From: a bacterium
GTDB taxonomy: Bacteria; Zixibacteria; MSB-5A5; GN15; FEB-12
Assembly: GCA_030668045.1 (NCBI GenBank)
Contig: DAOUUR010000122.1
Coordinates: 1 to 7,063, forward strand
DNA: 7,063 nt
Reading direction: 5' to 3'
The position numbers were made by a program, and so were the translations under genes. Below, piece by piece: positions 1 through 6,346 of the stretch. Position 1 is the stretch's first letter; the number at the start of each line of letters is the position of its first letter. The notes below the pieces were generated by a model, which ran no database searches, was not told the DNA's origin, and was given only the letters and a program-made list of their open reading frames with translations.

Positions 1-1
1 C

Positions 2-742
2 GGGAATATCGACACGGCGATTGTGCTGGAATGTCCCAATCTTGATCGTGCCGGTCGCGTGGGGACGCTTATCGGGGAAGATACGACAATCATCAACATA
101 GATCACCACGCGGACAACGACAAATTCGGGCGCGTCAATTGGATCGATCCGGGAGCTTCTTCGGTCGGTGAGATGATTTATGACCTGATTGCGGTGCCGG
201 GCTACCAGATTGACACTGCCACCGCCGAGCAGATCTACACGGCTATCCTGACAGACACAGGAAGGTTCCGGTTCAGTTCTACTTCACCAAAAGCTTTCCA
301 GATAGCCAGCGAGTTGGTTGCAGCGGGTGCCGACCCGCAAAAGATATGCGACAGCGTTTATTACAACATGCGCCCATCCGCCATGAGACTGATCGGGAAG
401 GTTCTCAACAGTATTGAGTTTCACCGTGACGGAGCTATCTGTCTGCTCAATCTGACCCGCGACATGCTGCAGTCATCGGGTGCCGAGGAATCGGATTCTG
501 ATGGTCTGGTTGATTTCGCGCTCTTCAGCAAAGGCGTTCGGGTGGGAGCTTTGCTCAAAGAAGTGGGACCGGAGACTACCCGTGTTTCGTTCCGGTCAAG
601 GGATGGAATCAATGTGGCCGAGTTAGCAGCTCGTTTTGGTGGTGGCGGGCACGTCAAAGCTTCGGGTTGTACTCTAAAGGGAGGGTTGCAAGACAGCAGA
701 GAGGTGATAATCAAGATGCTTGAAGAGGCTGTCGATGAGTAA
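2..742 (+). CDS. nrnA: NrnA-type DHH/DHHA1 phosphoesterase (nanoRNase / pAp phosphatase), 5' partial
   Basis: This gene enters from the left edge; 246 codons are visible. Family members have about 310-340 residues, so roughly 70-90 N-terminal residues, including the first metal motif (DxD type), lie outside the window. The enzyme is expected to be cytoplasmic, to hydrolyse 2-5 nt RNA fragments and to convert pAp to AMP, using Mn2+. Visible motifs are VLECPNLDR (23-49), IDHHADNDKFG (the signature DHH, Asp-His-His at 101-109), TDTGRFRFSST (from 251) and, in the DHHA1 substrate-binding domain, FGGGGHVKASG (about 635-667). The GTG at 23 is an internal Val codon, not a start, because homology continues upstream of it. 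The last 8 bases overlap truB. Oddity: Glu stands at the motif II position (codon 29-31) where Asp is usual. The family is secure. The choice between nanoRNase, pAp phosphatase and cyclic-dinucleotide activity is not decided by sequence. Confidence 0.93.
   Translation, partial: GNIDTAIVLECPNLDRAGRVGTLIGEDTTIINIDHHADNDKFGRVNWIDPGASSVGEMIYDLIAVPGYQIDTATAEQIYTAILTDTGRFRFSSTSPKAFQIASELVAAGADPQKICDSVYYNMRPSAMRLIGKVLNSIEFHRDGAICLLNLTRDMLQSSGAEESDSDGLVDFALFSKGVRVGALLKEVGPETTRVSFRSRDGINVAELAARFGGGGHVKASGCTLKGGLQDSREVIIKMLEEAVDE
722..728 (+). promoter_or_regulatory. Ribosome binding site of truB
   Basis: GAAGAGG lies inside the last codons of nrnA, with a 6-base spacer to the ATG at 735. It supports that ATG as the truB start over the in-frame TTG at 720. 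The placement implies that terminating nrnA ribosomes hand over to truB. Confidence 0.6.
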
Positions 743-1688
743 ACGCGATAAGTTCTACAATGGCATTTTGCTTTTGGACAAACCCTGCGGCATTACCAGC
801 CATGATGCCGTCGCCAGAGTGAGACATGCGATCATGCAGCGGCGGGTTGGCCACACCGGCACTCTCGATCCACGAGCTACCGGACTGTTGGTCGTATGTA
901 TGGGACGGGGAACAAAGATTGCCAGATTCTTGACGGACATGGGAAAAGTGTACGAAGCCGAGGTGCGGCTGGGACAACGGTCTCGGACGTTTGACGGCGA
1001 GGGCGTCTATGAAGACGAGATGCCGATGCTCGCTCCCGATATGACCGCAGCGGAGGCACAGGTATTTCTTGATGGCTATCTCGGCGTGACACAGCAGCAA
1101 GTACCGGCCTATTCGGCTGTCCGGGTTGATGGTCAACGACTCTACGACATGGCTCGGGAAGGCATCGAGGTTGAACCGCCGATTCGTGAAATCGAGATAA
1201 AAGAAATCAGTCTGATCAAGTACGAGAAACCGAATCTTTCTTTCCGCGTCAGTTGCTCCAAAGGCACCTACATCCGTAGTCTCGCCAACGATATTGGCAA
1301 GGAACTCGGTTGTGGCGCCTATCTCTCCCAGCTGCGACGCAGCTCAGTCGGATCGTTGTCAATCGACCGCGCAATTTCCATTGATGAGGTCGAGCGATAC
1401 CACGCCAACGGAACGCTTACTAAGCACCTGCTGAGCTATGATCGCGTTCTGCCGTTTCCAGCCTTCCGGATAGACAATGATTTCAGAAAGCTGGTTCTCT
1501 CTGGACGCGACGTAAGGGTAAAGGATGTTATCAAGATTGAAGGGACATTTGCAGCAGGCGATACGGTATCGATGAAGGATGCCTCCGGCCAGGTTCTGGC
1601 GGTGGGGACCGCCGAGGCCGACTCCGATGCCTTTCGCGACAAAGATGGTAAGTCCAAACTGTTTACTTATGTCAGGGTATTGAATTGA
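735..1688 (+). CDS. truB: tRNA pseudouridine(55) synthase TruB
   Basis: TruB isomerises uridine 55 to pseudouridine in the T-psi-C arm of tRNAs, in the cytoplasm. The product from ATG 735 is 317 residues, normal for the longer bacterial TruB with a C-terminal PUA-like domain. Visible motifs: ILLLDKPCGITSHD (11-24); the catalytic motif GHTGTLDPRATG (39-50), with nucleophile Asp45; KVYEAEVRLG (71-80); QVPAYSAVRVDGQRLYDMAR (122-141); and CSKGTYIRSLANDIGKELG (174-192), containing the conserved Arg181. Residues from about 245 to the end form the smaller C-terminal domain. The ATG is preferred over TTG 720 because GAAGAGG sits 6 bases upstream of it and MSKRDKFYNGILLLDKP matches the usual TruB N-terminus. 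The gene overlaps nrnA by 8 bases and its TGA stop shares bases with the TTG start of ribF. No missing key residue was seen. Confidence 0.97.
   Translation: MSKRDKFYNGILLLDKPCGITSHDAVARVRHAIMQRRVGHTGTLDPRATGLLVVCMGRGTKIARFLTDMGKVYEAEVRLGQRSRTFDGEGVYEDEMPMLAPDMTAAEAQVFLDGYLGVTQQQVPAYSAVRVDGQRLYDMAREGIEVEPPIREIEIKEISLIKYEKPNLSFRVSCSKGTYIRSLANDIGKELGCGAYLSQLRRSSVGSLSIDRAISIDEVERYHANGTLTKHLLSYDRVLPFPAFRIDNDFRKLVLSGRDVRVKDVIKIEGTFAAGDTVSMKDASGQVLAVGTAEADSDAFRDKDGKSKLFTYVRVLN
1673..1677 (+). promoter_or_regulatory. Ribosome binding site of ribF (TTG start)
   Basis: CAGGG lies in the last codons of truB, 7 bases before the TTG at 1685. This modest site supports a non-AUG start whose codon overlaps the truB stop (TTGA at 1685-1688), a typical coupled stop/start. 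Confidence 0.45.
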
Positions 1689-2656
1689 CGACAGAGTTCT
1701 TCACAGGTATTCAGTCATTCCCCAATCCCGGCCAGAGGCAGGCGGTGGTCACGGTTGGTACCTTCGACGGTATCCATCGAGGGCATCAGGAGATATTCCG
1801 ACGCGTTCAGGCCGACAGCGAACAGTCGGGATTGTTGCCGGTTCTCGTCACATTTGATCCCCATCCGCGGACGGTTGTCACGCCCGAGAATGTTCCGATG
1901 CTGCTGACCACAGCCACCGAGAAGGCCAGGTTTATTCCCGATTTCTTCCATGGCAAAGTGCTGACCCTGCCATTCGATACCGACCTGATGAATATGAGCG
2001 GGGAACAATTCGTAGAGGAGATTCTCATTGAGCGGATCGGGATGGCCAAGTTGATTGTCGGTTACGACCATGCGGTTGGTCGAGACCGAAGCGGCAATAT
2101 TGATGAACTACAGCGTCTTGGCCTAAAACACAACTATGAGATGGAAGTTGTCGAACCGGTGTCCTACAAAGACCAGGCGGTCTCTTCCTCCAGAATCCGT
2201 ACAGCACTGACCGGCGGCGATTTTGAGGAAGCGCTCAAAATGTTCGGTCATGACTATGCTATCTGTGGCAAGGTCGAACGCGGTATCGGGCTGGGACGGA
2301 AGCTTGGATATCCTACCGCCAACGTTCGTGTTGGTACAAGAAAACTACTACCGCCTGAGGGTGTCTATGCCTGCTGGGTGCAGGTTGGCACGGAAGAGAA
2401 GAATGGCATGATGTTTATCGGGAGGAATCAATTTAATCCGGAAGACAGAATCTCGGTTGAGACAAATTTATTTGACTTTGACCGTGATGTCTACGATGAA
2501 GAAATGCTGGTTTGCCCGACACACTTCATTCGCGCAAATCAGAAATTTGAAAATACTGATCGACTGGTTGATCAGATTGCTAAAGACAAAGAAAACGTTA
2601 TACACATAATTGAAAGGGAAAATAGCTATGTCCTTCACAAGGGACCAGAAAGCTAA
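1685..2656 (+). CDS. ribF: Bifunctional riboflavin kinase / FMN adenylyltransferase RibF
   Basis: RibF phosphorylates riboflavin to FMN and then adenylates FMN to FAD. The 323 residues match family length. The N-terminal nucleotidyltransferase domain (about 20-175) shows [12 protein letters not shown] (24-35, with the HxGH motif at 31-34), TFDPHP (56-61), [13 protein letters not shown] (125-137) and SSSRIRTAL (167-175). The C-terminal kinase domain (about 190-310) shows [15 protein letters not shown] (200-214), whose Thr211 and Asn213 bind Mg-ATP, and VETNLFDF (258-265), with the likely catalytic base Glu259. Odd point: the usual GTxPTF loop reads GRNQFN (246-251) and appears one residue short. 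The start is taken as TTG 1685; it overlaps the truB stop, has a site 7 bases upstream and leaves about 20 residues before the first motif, as usual. The last 29 bases overlap rpsO, giving an extra tail ending in KGPES. The family is certain; kinase activity is inferred. Confidence 0.96.
   Translation: MTTEFFTGIQSFPNPGQRQAVVTVGTFDGIHRGHQEIFRRVQADSEQSGLLPVLVTFDPHPRTVVTPENVPMLLTTATEKARFIPDFFHGKVLTLPFDTDLMNMSGEQFVEEILIERIGMAKLIVGYDHAVGRDRSGNIDELQRLGLKHNYEMEVVEPVSYKDQAVSSSRIRTALTGGDFEEALKMFGHDYAICGKVERGIGLGRKLGYPTANVRVGTRKLLPPEGVYACWVQVGTEEKNGMMFIGRNQFNPEDRISVETNLFDFDRDVYDEEMLVCPTHFIRANQKFENTDRLVDQIAKDKENVIHIIERENSYVLHKGPES
2614..2619 (+). promoter_or_regulatory. Ribosome binding site of rpsO inside ribF
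   Basis: AAGGGA sits 8 bases before the ATG at 2628, entirely inside ribF coding sequence. It selects ATG 2628 over the in-frame TTG at 2610, which would place the site within the gene. Ribosomes translating the end of ribF must pass over this site. Confidence 0.6.
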
Positions 2657-2897
2657 GATCGTAGCTGAAAACCGGCTGCACGAAACAGATACTGGATCGC
2701 CGGAAGTGCAGATCGGTCTGTTGACGCAACGGATCAACGATCTTACAGAACACATGAAGGCTCACAAGAAAGATTTCCACTCACGGCTCGGTTTGATGAA
2801 GATGGTCGGCAAAAGACGCCGCCTCCTCGATTACCTAAAAGATCGCGATATCGTGGGATATCGCCAGCTCATTTCGCAACTCGGGTTGCGTCGCTAA
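2628..2897 (+). CDS. rpsO: 30S ribosomal protein S15
   Basis: S15 binds the central domain of 16S rRNA early in 30S assembly and contributes to a bridge to the 50S subunit. The product from ATG 2628 is 89 residues, exactly the usual length. Conserved features are [16 protein letters not shown] (21-36), [13 protein letters not shown] (41-53), [10 protein letters not shown] (61-70) and the terminal LGLRR. The rRNA-contacting residues known from Thermus/E. coli S15 are present: Thr22, Gly23, Gln28, His42, Asp49 and Ser52 (counting Met1). The second His of the common KDHHSR motif is kept and the first is Phe50, a change I believe occurs in other phyla. The gene begins 29 bases before the end of ribF and stops 17 bases before pnp. 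S15 represses its own mRNA in several bacteria; any such leader here would have to lie inside ribF, and none was identified. Confidence 0.97.
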   Translation: MSFTRDQKAKIVAENRLHETDTGSPEVQIGLLTQRINDLTEHMKAHKKDFHSRLGLMKMVGKRRRLLDYLKDRDIVGYRQLISQLGLRR

Positions 2898-2914
2898 AAG
2901 GAATTGATTAGAAA

Positions 2915-5062
2915 ATGGCAAATAAAGTAGAATTTGAACTCGGTGGCCGGACGATGGTCATCGAAACAGGCAGACTGGCCAAGCAGGCCAATGGCGCTGT
3001 TACCGTAAGATATGTCGACTCGATGGTCGTTTGCACCGTTTGTGCCGGCACCGAACCAAGACTCACTCTTGATTTTTTCCCCCTCACCGTCGAGTACCGG
3101 GAAAAATCCTACGCAGCGGGAAAAATCCCCGGTGGTTTCTTCAAGAGAGAGGGTCGTCCCTCCGAGAAAGAAACAATTTCAGCTCGCTGTATTGATCGTC
3201 CGATCAGACCGTTGTTTCCAGATGATTTTCAATGCGAGACCCAGGTCATTGCCTATGTTATTTCGCACGATCAGAAAAACGATACCGACGTGCTGGCCAT
3301 GACCGGTGCCGGTGCGGCGCTCGCGATATCCGATGTGCCTTTTGCAAAAACGGTAGCCGGTGTGCGGGTGGGGCGTATTGACGGTCAGTTTGTGATCAAT
3401 CCGACCATTGACACCCTGGAAGATTCCGATCTTACGATCACAATGGCCGGTTCGGCCGACAGTGTCGCGATGGTCGAGGGCGGCGGCAACGAAGTCTCCG
3501 AGGCTGACGTAGTTGCGGCGCTGCAGTTTGGACATGAGCATATCAAGATCATCATTGAGAAGATTGAAGAGTTGCGTCAGGCTTGTGGCAAAGAGAAATT
3601 CGAATATACCGCTGTCTCAATTGACGATGCCCTTAAGGCCAAAGTCACCGAGATGGTTGGCGAACGTTTTGCTGAACACAATCGCATTGCCGAGAAGGAC
3701 GAGCGACGAGACGCCAAGAAGAAACTCAAATTAGAGATACTTGAGGCTCTCGAAGAGGAACATCCGGAAGATACCAAGGACATTAAGAAAATCATTCACG
3801 ATATCGACTCACAGTCAATGCGAGACATGATTCTCAATGAGAATGTGCGTATTGATGGTCGTGGTCCCGATGATATCAGGGAGATCACCTGTGATGTCGG
3901 TTTCCTGCCGCGCGCTCACGGATCGGCTGTGTTCACAAGAGGCCAGACGCAGGCTCTGGTGGCCGCTACCCTCGGCACCAAATTTGACGAGCAGCGCCTT
4001 GACGAACTGGAAGGTGAGTCAACCAAGAGCTATATGCTGCACTACAATTTCCCGCCGTTCTCAACCGGTGAAGCCCGACCGATTCGGGGAACCAGCCGTC
4101 GCGAGATTGGTCACGGCGTTCTGGCCGAACGTGCCTTGCGTCCGATCATCCCGAGTGAAACAGCGTTCCCATACACGTTGCGTATTGTTTCCGATATTAT
4201 GGAATCGAATGGTTCCTCATCGATGGCCTCTGTCTGCGGTGGTTCGCTGGCGATGATGGATGCCGGTGTTCCGATCAAGACAGCCGTTGCTGGAATCGCA
4301 ATGGGATTGATTAAGGAAGGGGAGAAGGTCGTTGTGCTGACCGATATCCTTGGCGACGAAGATCATTTCGGAGACATGGATTTCAAGATCACTGGCACCA
4401 CCGAAGGCATCACAGCTATCCAGATGGATATAAAGATTGCCGGATTGGATATCGCTACGATGGAGACAGCTTTGGGCAAAGCTCGCAACGCCCGTTTGAG
4501 TATTCTTGAGAGTATGAATGCCACGATATCGACCCATCGGGATAATTTGAGTGAGTATGCGCCACGCATTATCACAATTAAGATCAACCCGGCCAAGATC
4601 GGCGAGGTTATCGGCCCCGGTGGCAAGATGATTCGCAGAATTGTTGAGGAAACCGGCGCTAAAATTGATATCAATGATGACGGTACAGTTTTGATATCGT
4701 CGGTGGAGGCCGCCGCCGGACTGGCCGCGAAGGAACGGGTTGAGGCTATTGTCGAAGAGGCTGAGATCGGTCGCGTCTATCCCGGTGTGGTCAGACGTGT
4801 AGCCGCCTTTGGCGTTTTTGTCGAGATTCTTCCCGGAACCGATGGCCTGGTTCATGTTTCTGAGTTGGGCAGCGGTGAGCGTGTCAATAATGTTGAGGAC
4901 AGTTACAAGATTGGCGACAAGTTCGACGTAAAAGTCATCAACATAGACAGCGAAGGCAAGATACGGCTATCGGAGCGCGTCATGCATGGTTTTGAACCGA
5001 CTCCCAATGATCGTCCCGCTCGTGGCGGAAGCCGTGGTGGCCCCCGCAGACCGCGACGATAG
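2915..5062 (+). CDS. pnp: Polyribonucleotide nucleotidyltransferase (PNPase)
   Basis: PNPase degrades RNA 3'-to-5' using phosphate, releasing nucleoside diphosphates, and can add tails in reverse; it works as a ring-shaped trimer, often with RNA helicase or RNase E/Y partners. The 715 residues are full length. Domains: first RNase PH fold (about 10-145) with GGFFKREGRPSEKE (73-86); helical linker (about 205-300); second RNase PH core (about 310-545) with phosphate-binding SNGSSSMAS (431-439) and DEDHFGDMDFK (481-491), in which Asp483, Asp489 and Lys491 align with the metal/catalytic residues of E. coli PNPase; KH domain (about 550-612) with VIGPGGKMI (565-573); S1 domain (about 618-690) with GVFVEILPGTDGLVHVSEL. 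The tail (698-715) is short, basic and Arg/Gly-rich. AAAGGA at 2897-2902 is a plausible but distant binding site, 12 bases before the ATG. The gap after rpsO is only 17 bases. Confidence 0.98.
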   Translation: MANKVEFELGGRTMVIETGRLAKQANGAVTVRYVDSMVVCTVCAGTEPRLTLDFFPLTVEYREKSYAAGKIPGGFFKREGRPSEKETISARCIDRPIRPLFPDDFQCETQVIAYVISHDQKNDTDVLAMTGAGAALAISDVPFAKTVAGVRVGRIDGQFVINPTIDTLEDSDLTITMAGSADSVAMVEGGGNEVSEADVVAALQFGHEHIKIIIEKIEELRQACGKEKFEYTAVSIDDALKAKVTEMVGERFAEHNRIAEKDERRDAKKKLKLEILEALEEEHPEDTKDIKKIIHDIDSQSMRDMILNENVRIDGRGPDDIREITCDVGFLPRAHGSAVFTRGQTQALVAATLGTKFDEQRLDELEGESTKSYMLHYNFPPFSTGEARPIRGTSRREIGHGVLAERALRPIIPSETAFPYTLRIVSDIMESNGSSSMASVCGGSLAMMDAGVPIKTAVAGIAMGLIKEGEKVVVLTDILGDEDHFGDMDFKITGTTEGITAIQMDIKIAGLDIATMETALGKARNARLSILESMNATISTHRDNLSEYAPRIITIKINPAKIGEVIGPGGKMIRRIVEETGAKIDINDDGTVLISSVEAAAGLAAKERVEAIVEEAEIGRVYPGVVRRVAAFGVFVEILPGTDGLVHVSELGSGERVNNVEDSYKIGDKFDVKVINIDSEGKIRLSERVMHGFEPTPNDRPARGGSRGGPRRPRR

Positions 5063-5080
5063 CGACGGAGGTTCGATTAG

Positions 5081-6346
5081 ATGAAACCGGTTCCTGATCA
5101 ATATCAGAAAACCGTTCTAAAGAATGGACTGAGGGTAGTTAGTGAAAAAATGCCCTCGGTCCGCTCAATATCGCTCGGAGTCTGGGTTGATGTTGGCTCC
5201 AGATGCGAAGCACCCCATGAAGCTGGAGCTTCCCATTTTATCGAGCACATGTTGTTCAAAGGCACCCGCCGCAGGACAGCCCGCAAAATTGCCTCCGAGA
5301 TTGAGTCGATTGGCGGTGTTCTCAATGCGTTCACTTCGCGCGAACAAACTTGTTATGTCGTGCGTGTCATGGATGAGCATCTCGAAATAGCTGTCGATGT
5401 GCTGGCCGATATGCTCTCCAATGCGACTCTGACCCCAACCAATCTTAAGCGGGAAAAGCAGGTCATCTGTGAAGAGATCAAAGAGACGATAGACAACCCT
5501 TCCGAACATATACACGATCTTTTCGCTCAGGCCTTCTGGGGCAACCATCCTCTGGGCCGACCGATCATGGGTTCGATGCAGACAATCACAGAGATGCCAC
5601 GCAAGACAGTTACCAACTACATCAATCGTAACTATCGAGCCGGTTCGATTATTGTCGCGGCCTCGGGATCAATCAGTCATCGGAAACTGGTGCGACTGGC
5701 AAGAGAGAAATTTGACTTTCCAACCGGCACCTCCGATACGCCATCCACTTCACCGAGCAGCGATCACACTCGTTTGATTCTCAAACCGGATGACAACCAG
5801 CAGACCCATGTCTGCCTTGGCTTCCCCGGCCTGAGTTATACGGCCGGAGAAAAGATGGCCGCTATGCTGCTAAGCACGCATCTTGGTGGGGGGATGTCTT
5901 CGGTGTTGTTCCAAAAAGTCAGAGAACAAAAGGGCCTGGCCTACGCTGTATACACATTCCTCGATTTCTATCGCGACAAGGGAATCTTTGGAGCGTACGC
6001 GGCAACCGATGGCACCCATCTGCGGCAGGCTGTCGATATTATCCTGGTTGAGATCGAGCGACTCAAGAAGAAAAAACTCACCAGCAATGTTCTGGATCAG
6101 GCCAAAAACCAACTCAAGGGAAACATCATGCTCGGGATGGAATCAACAATGGCGCGCATGAACCGTCTCGGACGCTACGAGTTGATGTATGGGCAGTTCC
6201 ACCAGCTTTCCAAAGTGCTGCGGGAAATTGATGGCGTGACCACGACCGATGTGCTGACGCTTACCAATCAGATCGTAGATCGAAACCGAATGGCCGCTGC
6301 TGTTCTGGGTCCAGCCGAACGCGATGATATCGCTCATGCCTTCTGA
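5081..6346 (+). CDS. M16 family zinc metallopeptidase (M16B, processing-peptidase-like)
   Basis: This is a 421-residue single-chain member of the pitrilysin superfamily, the size of M16B enzymes (mitochondrial processing peptidase beta and Bacillus MlpA type) that work as dimers. The inverted zinc motif HFIEH is complete: His52, Glu55 (catalytic) and His56, with a third ligand at Glu132 (or Glu131), the expected distance of about 75 residues. The C-terminal half keeps LGGGMSSVLFQKVREQKGLA (268-287), the glycine-rich and Arg/Tyr substrate-handling region. The halves are joined by a Ser/Thr/Pro-rich linker (about 214-229). There is no signal peptide or membrane segment, so it is predicted cytoplasmic. 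GGAGGT at 5067-5072, 8 bases before the ATG, is the best binding site in the window. It starts 18 bases after pnp. The substrate is unknown; the family prefers small unfolded peptides or presequence-like segments. In Bacillus the related mlpA also lies close to pnpA. Confidence 0.94.
   Translation: MKPVPDQYQKTVLKNGLRVVSEKMPSVRSISLGVWVDVGSRCEAPHEAGASHFIEHMLFKGTRRRTARKIASEIESIGGVLNAFTSREQTCYVVRVMDEHLEIAVDVLADMLSNATLTPTNLKREKQVICEEIKETIDNPSEHIHDLFAQAFWGNHPLGRPIMGSMQTITEMPRKTVTNYINRNYRAGSIIVAASGSISHRKLVRLAREKFDFPTGTSDTPSTSPSSDHTRLILKPDDNQQTHVCLGFPGLSYTAGEKMAAMLLSTHLGGGMSSVLFQKVREQKGLAYAVYTFLDFYRDKGIFGAYAATDGTHLRQAVDIILVEIERLKKKKLTSNVLDQAKNQLKGNIMLGMESTMARMNRLGRYELMYGQFHQLSKVLREIDGVTTTDVLTLTNQIVDRNRMAAAVLGPAERDDIAHAF

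Noticed and set aside
23..25. GTG as the start codon of the first gene
   Set aside because: The frame is open to the window edge and the residues before it (GNIDTAI) fit the family strand. The DHH family needs an N-terminal metal motif, so the gene is cut by the window, not short.
720..722. TTG start for truB (322 aa)
   Set aside because: ATG 735 has a well-spaced GAAGAGG and gives the usual N-terminus. TTG would put that site inside the gene.
711..1136. 141-codon reverse-strand open frame opposite truB
   Set aside because: It is antisense to the TruB catalytic region and has no recognisable domain. Its extra cysteines and histidines come from the complement of conserved truB codons.
2610..2612. 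TTG start for rpsO (95 aa)
   Set aside because: ATG 2628 gives the exact family length of 89 aa and has AAGGGA 8 bases upstream.
3513..3734. Alternative-frame + strand open frames inside pnp (also 3012-3302 and 3837-4256)
   Set aside because: They are rich in Arg/Ser/Pro, typical of out-of-frame reading, and overlap fully conserved PNPase sequence.
4217..4855. 212-codon reverse-strand open frame opposite pnp
   Set aside because: It lies wholly antisense to conserved PNPase domains, its product has low-complexity unrecognisable sequence, and it has no plausible domain or binding site. It is a shadow of the coding strand.
5063..5080. Possible terminator between pnp and the M16 gene
   Set aside because: The interval is 18 bases, holds a strong GGAGGT site, and has neither a stem nor a T-run.
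5165..5548. 127-codon reverse-strand open frame opposite the M16 gene
   Set aside because: It is antisense to the zinc-motif region of a clear peptidase gene and shows no independent coding signal.
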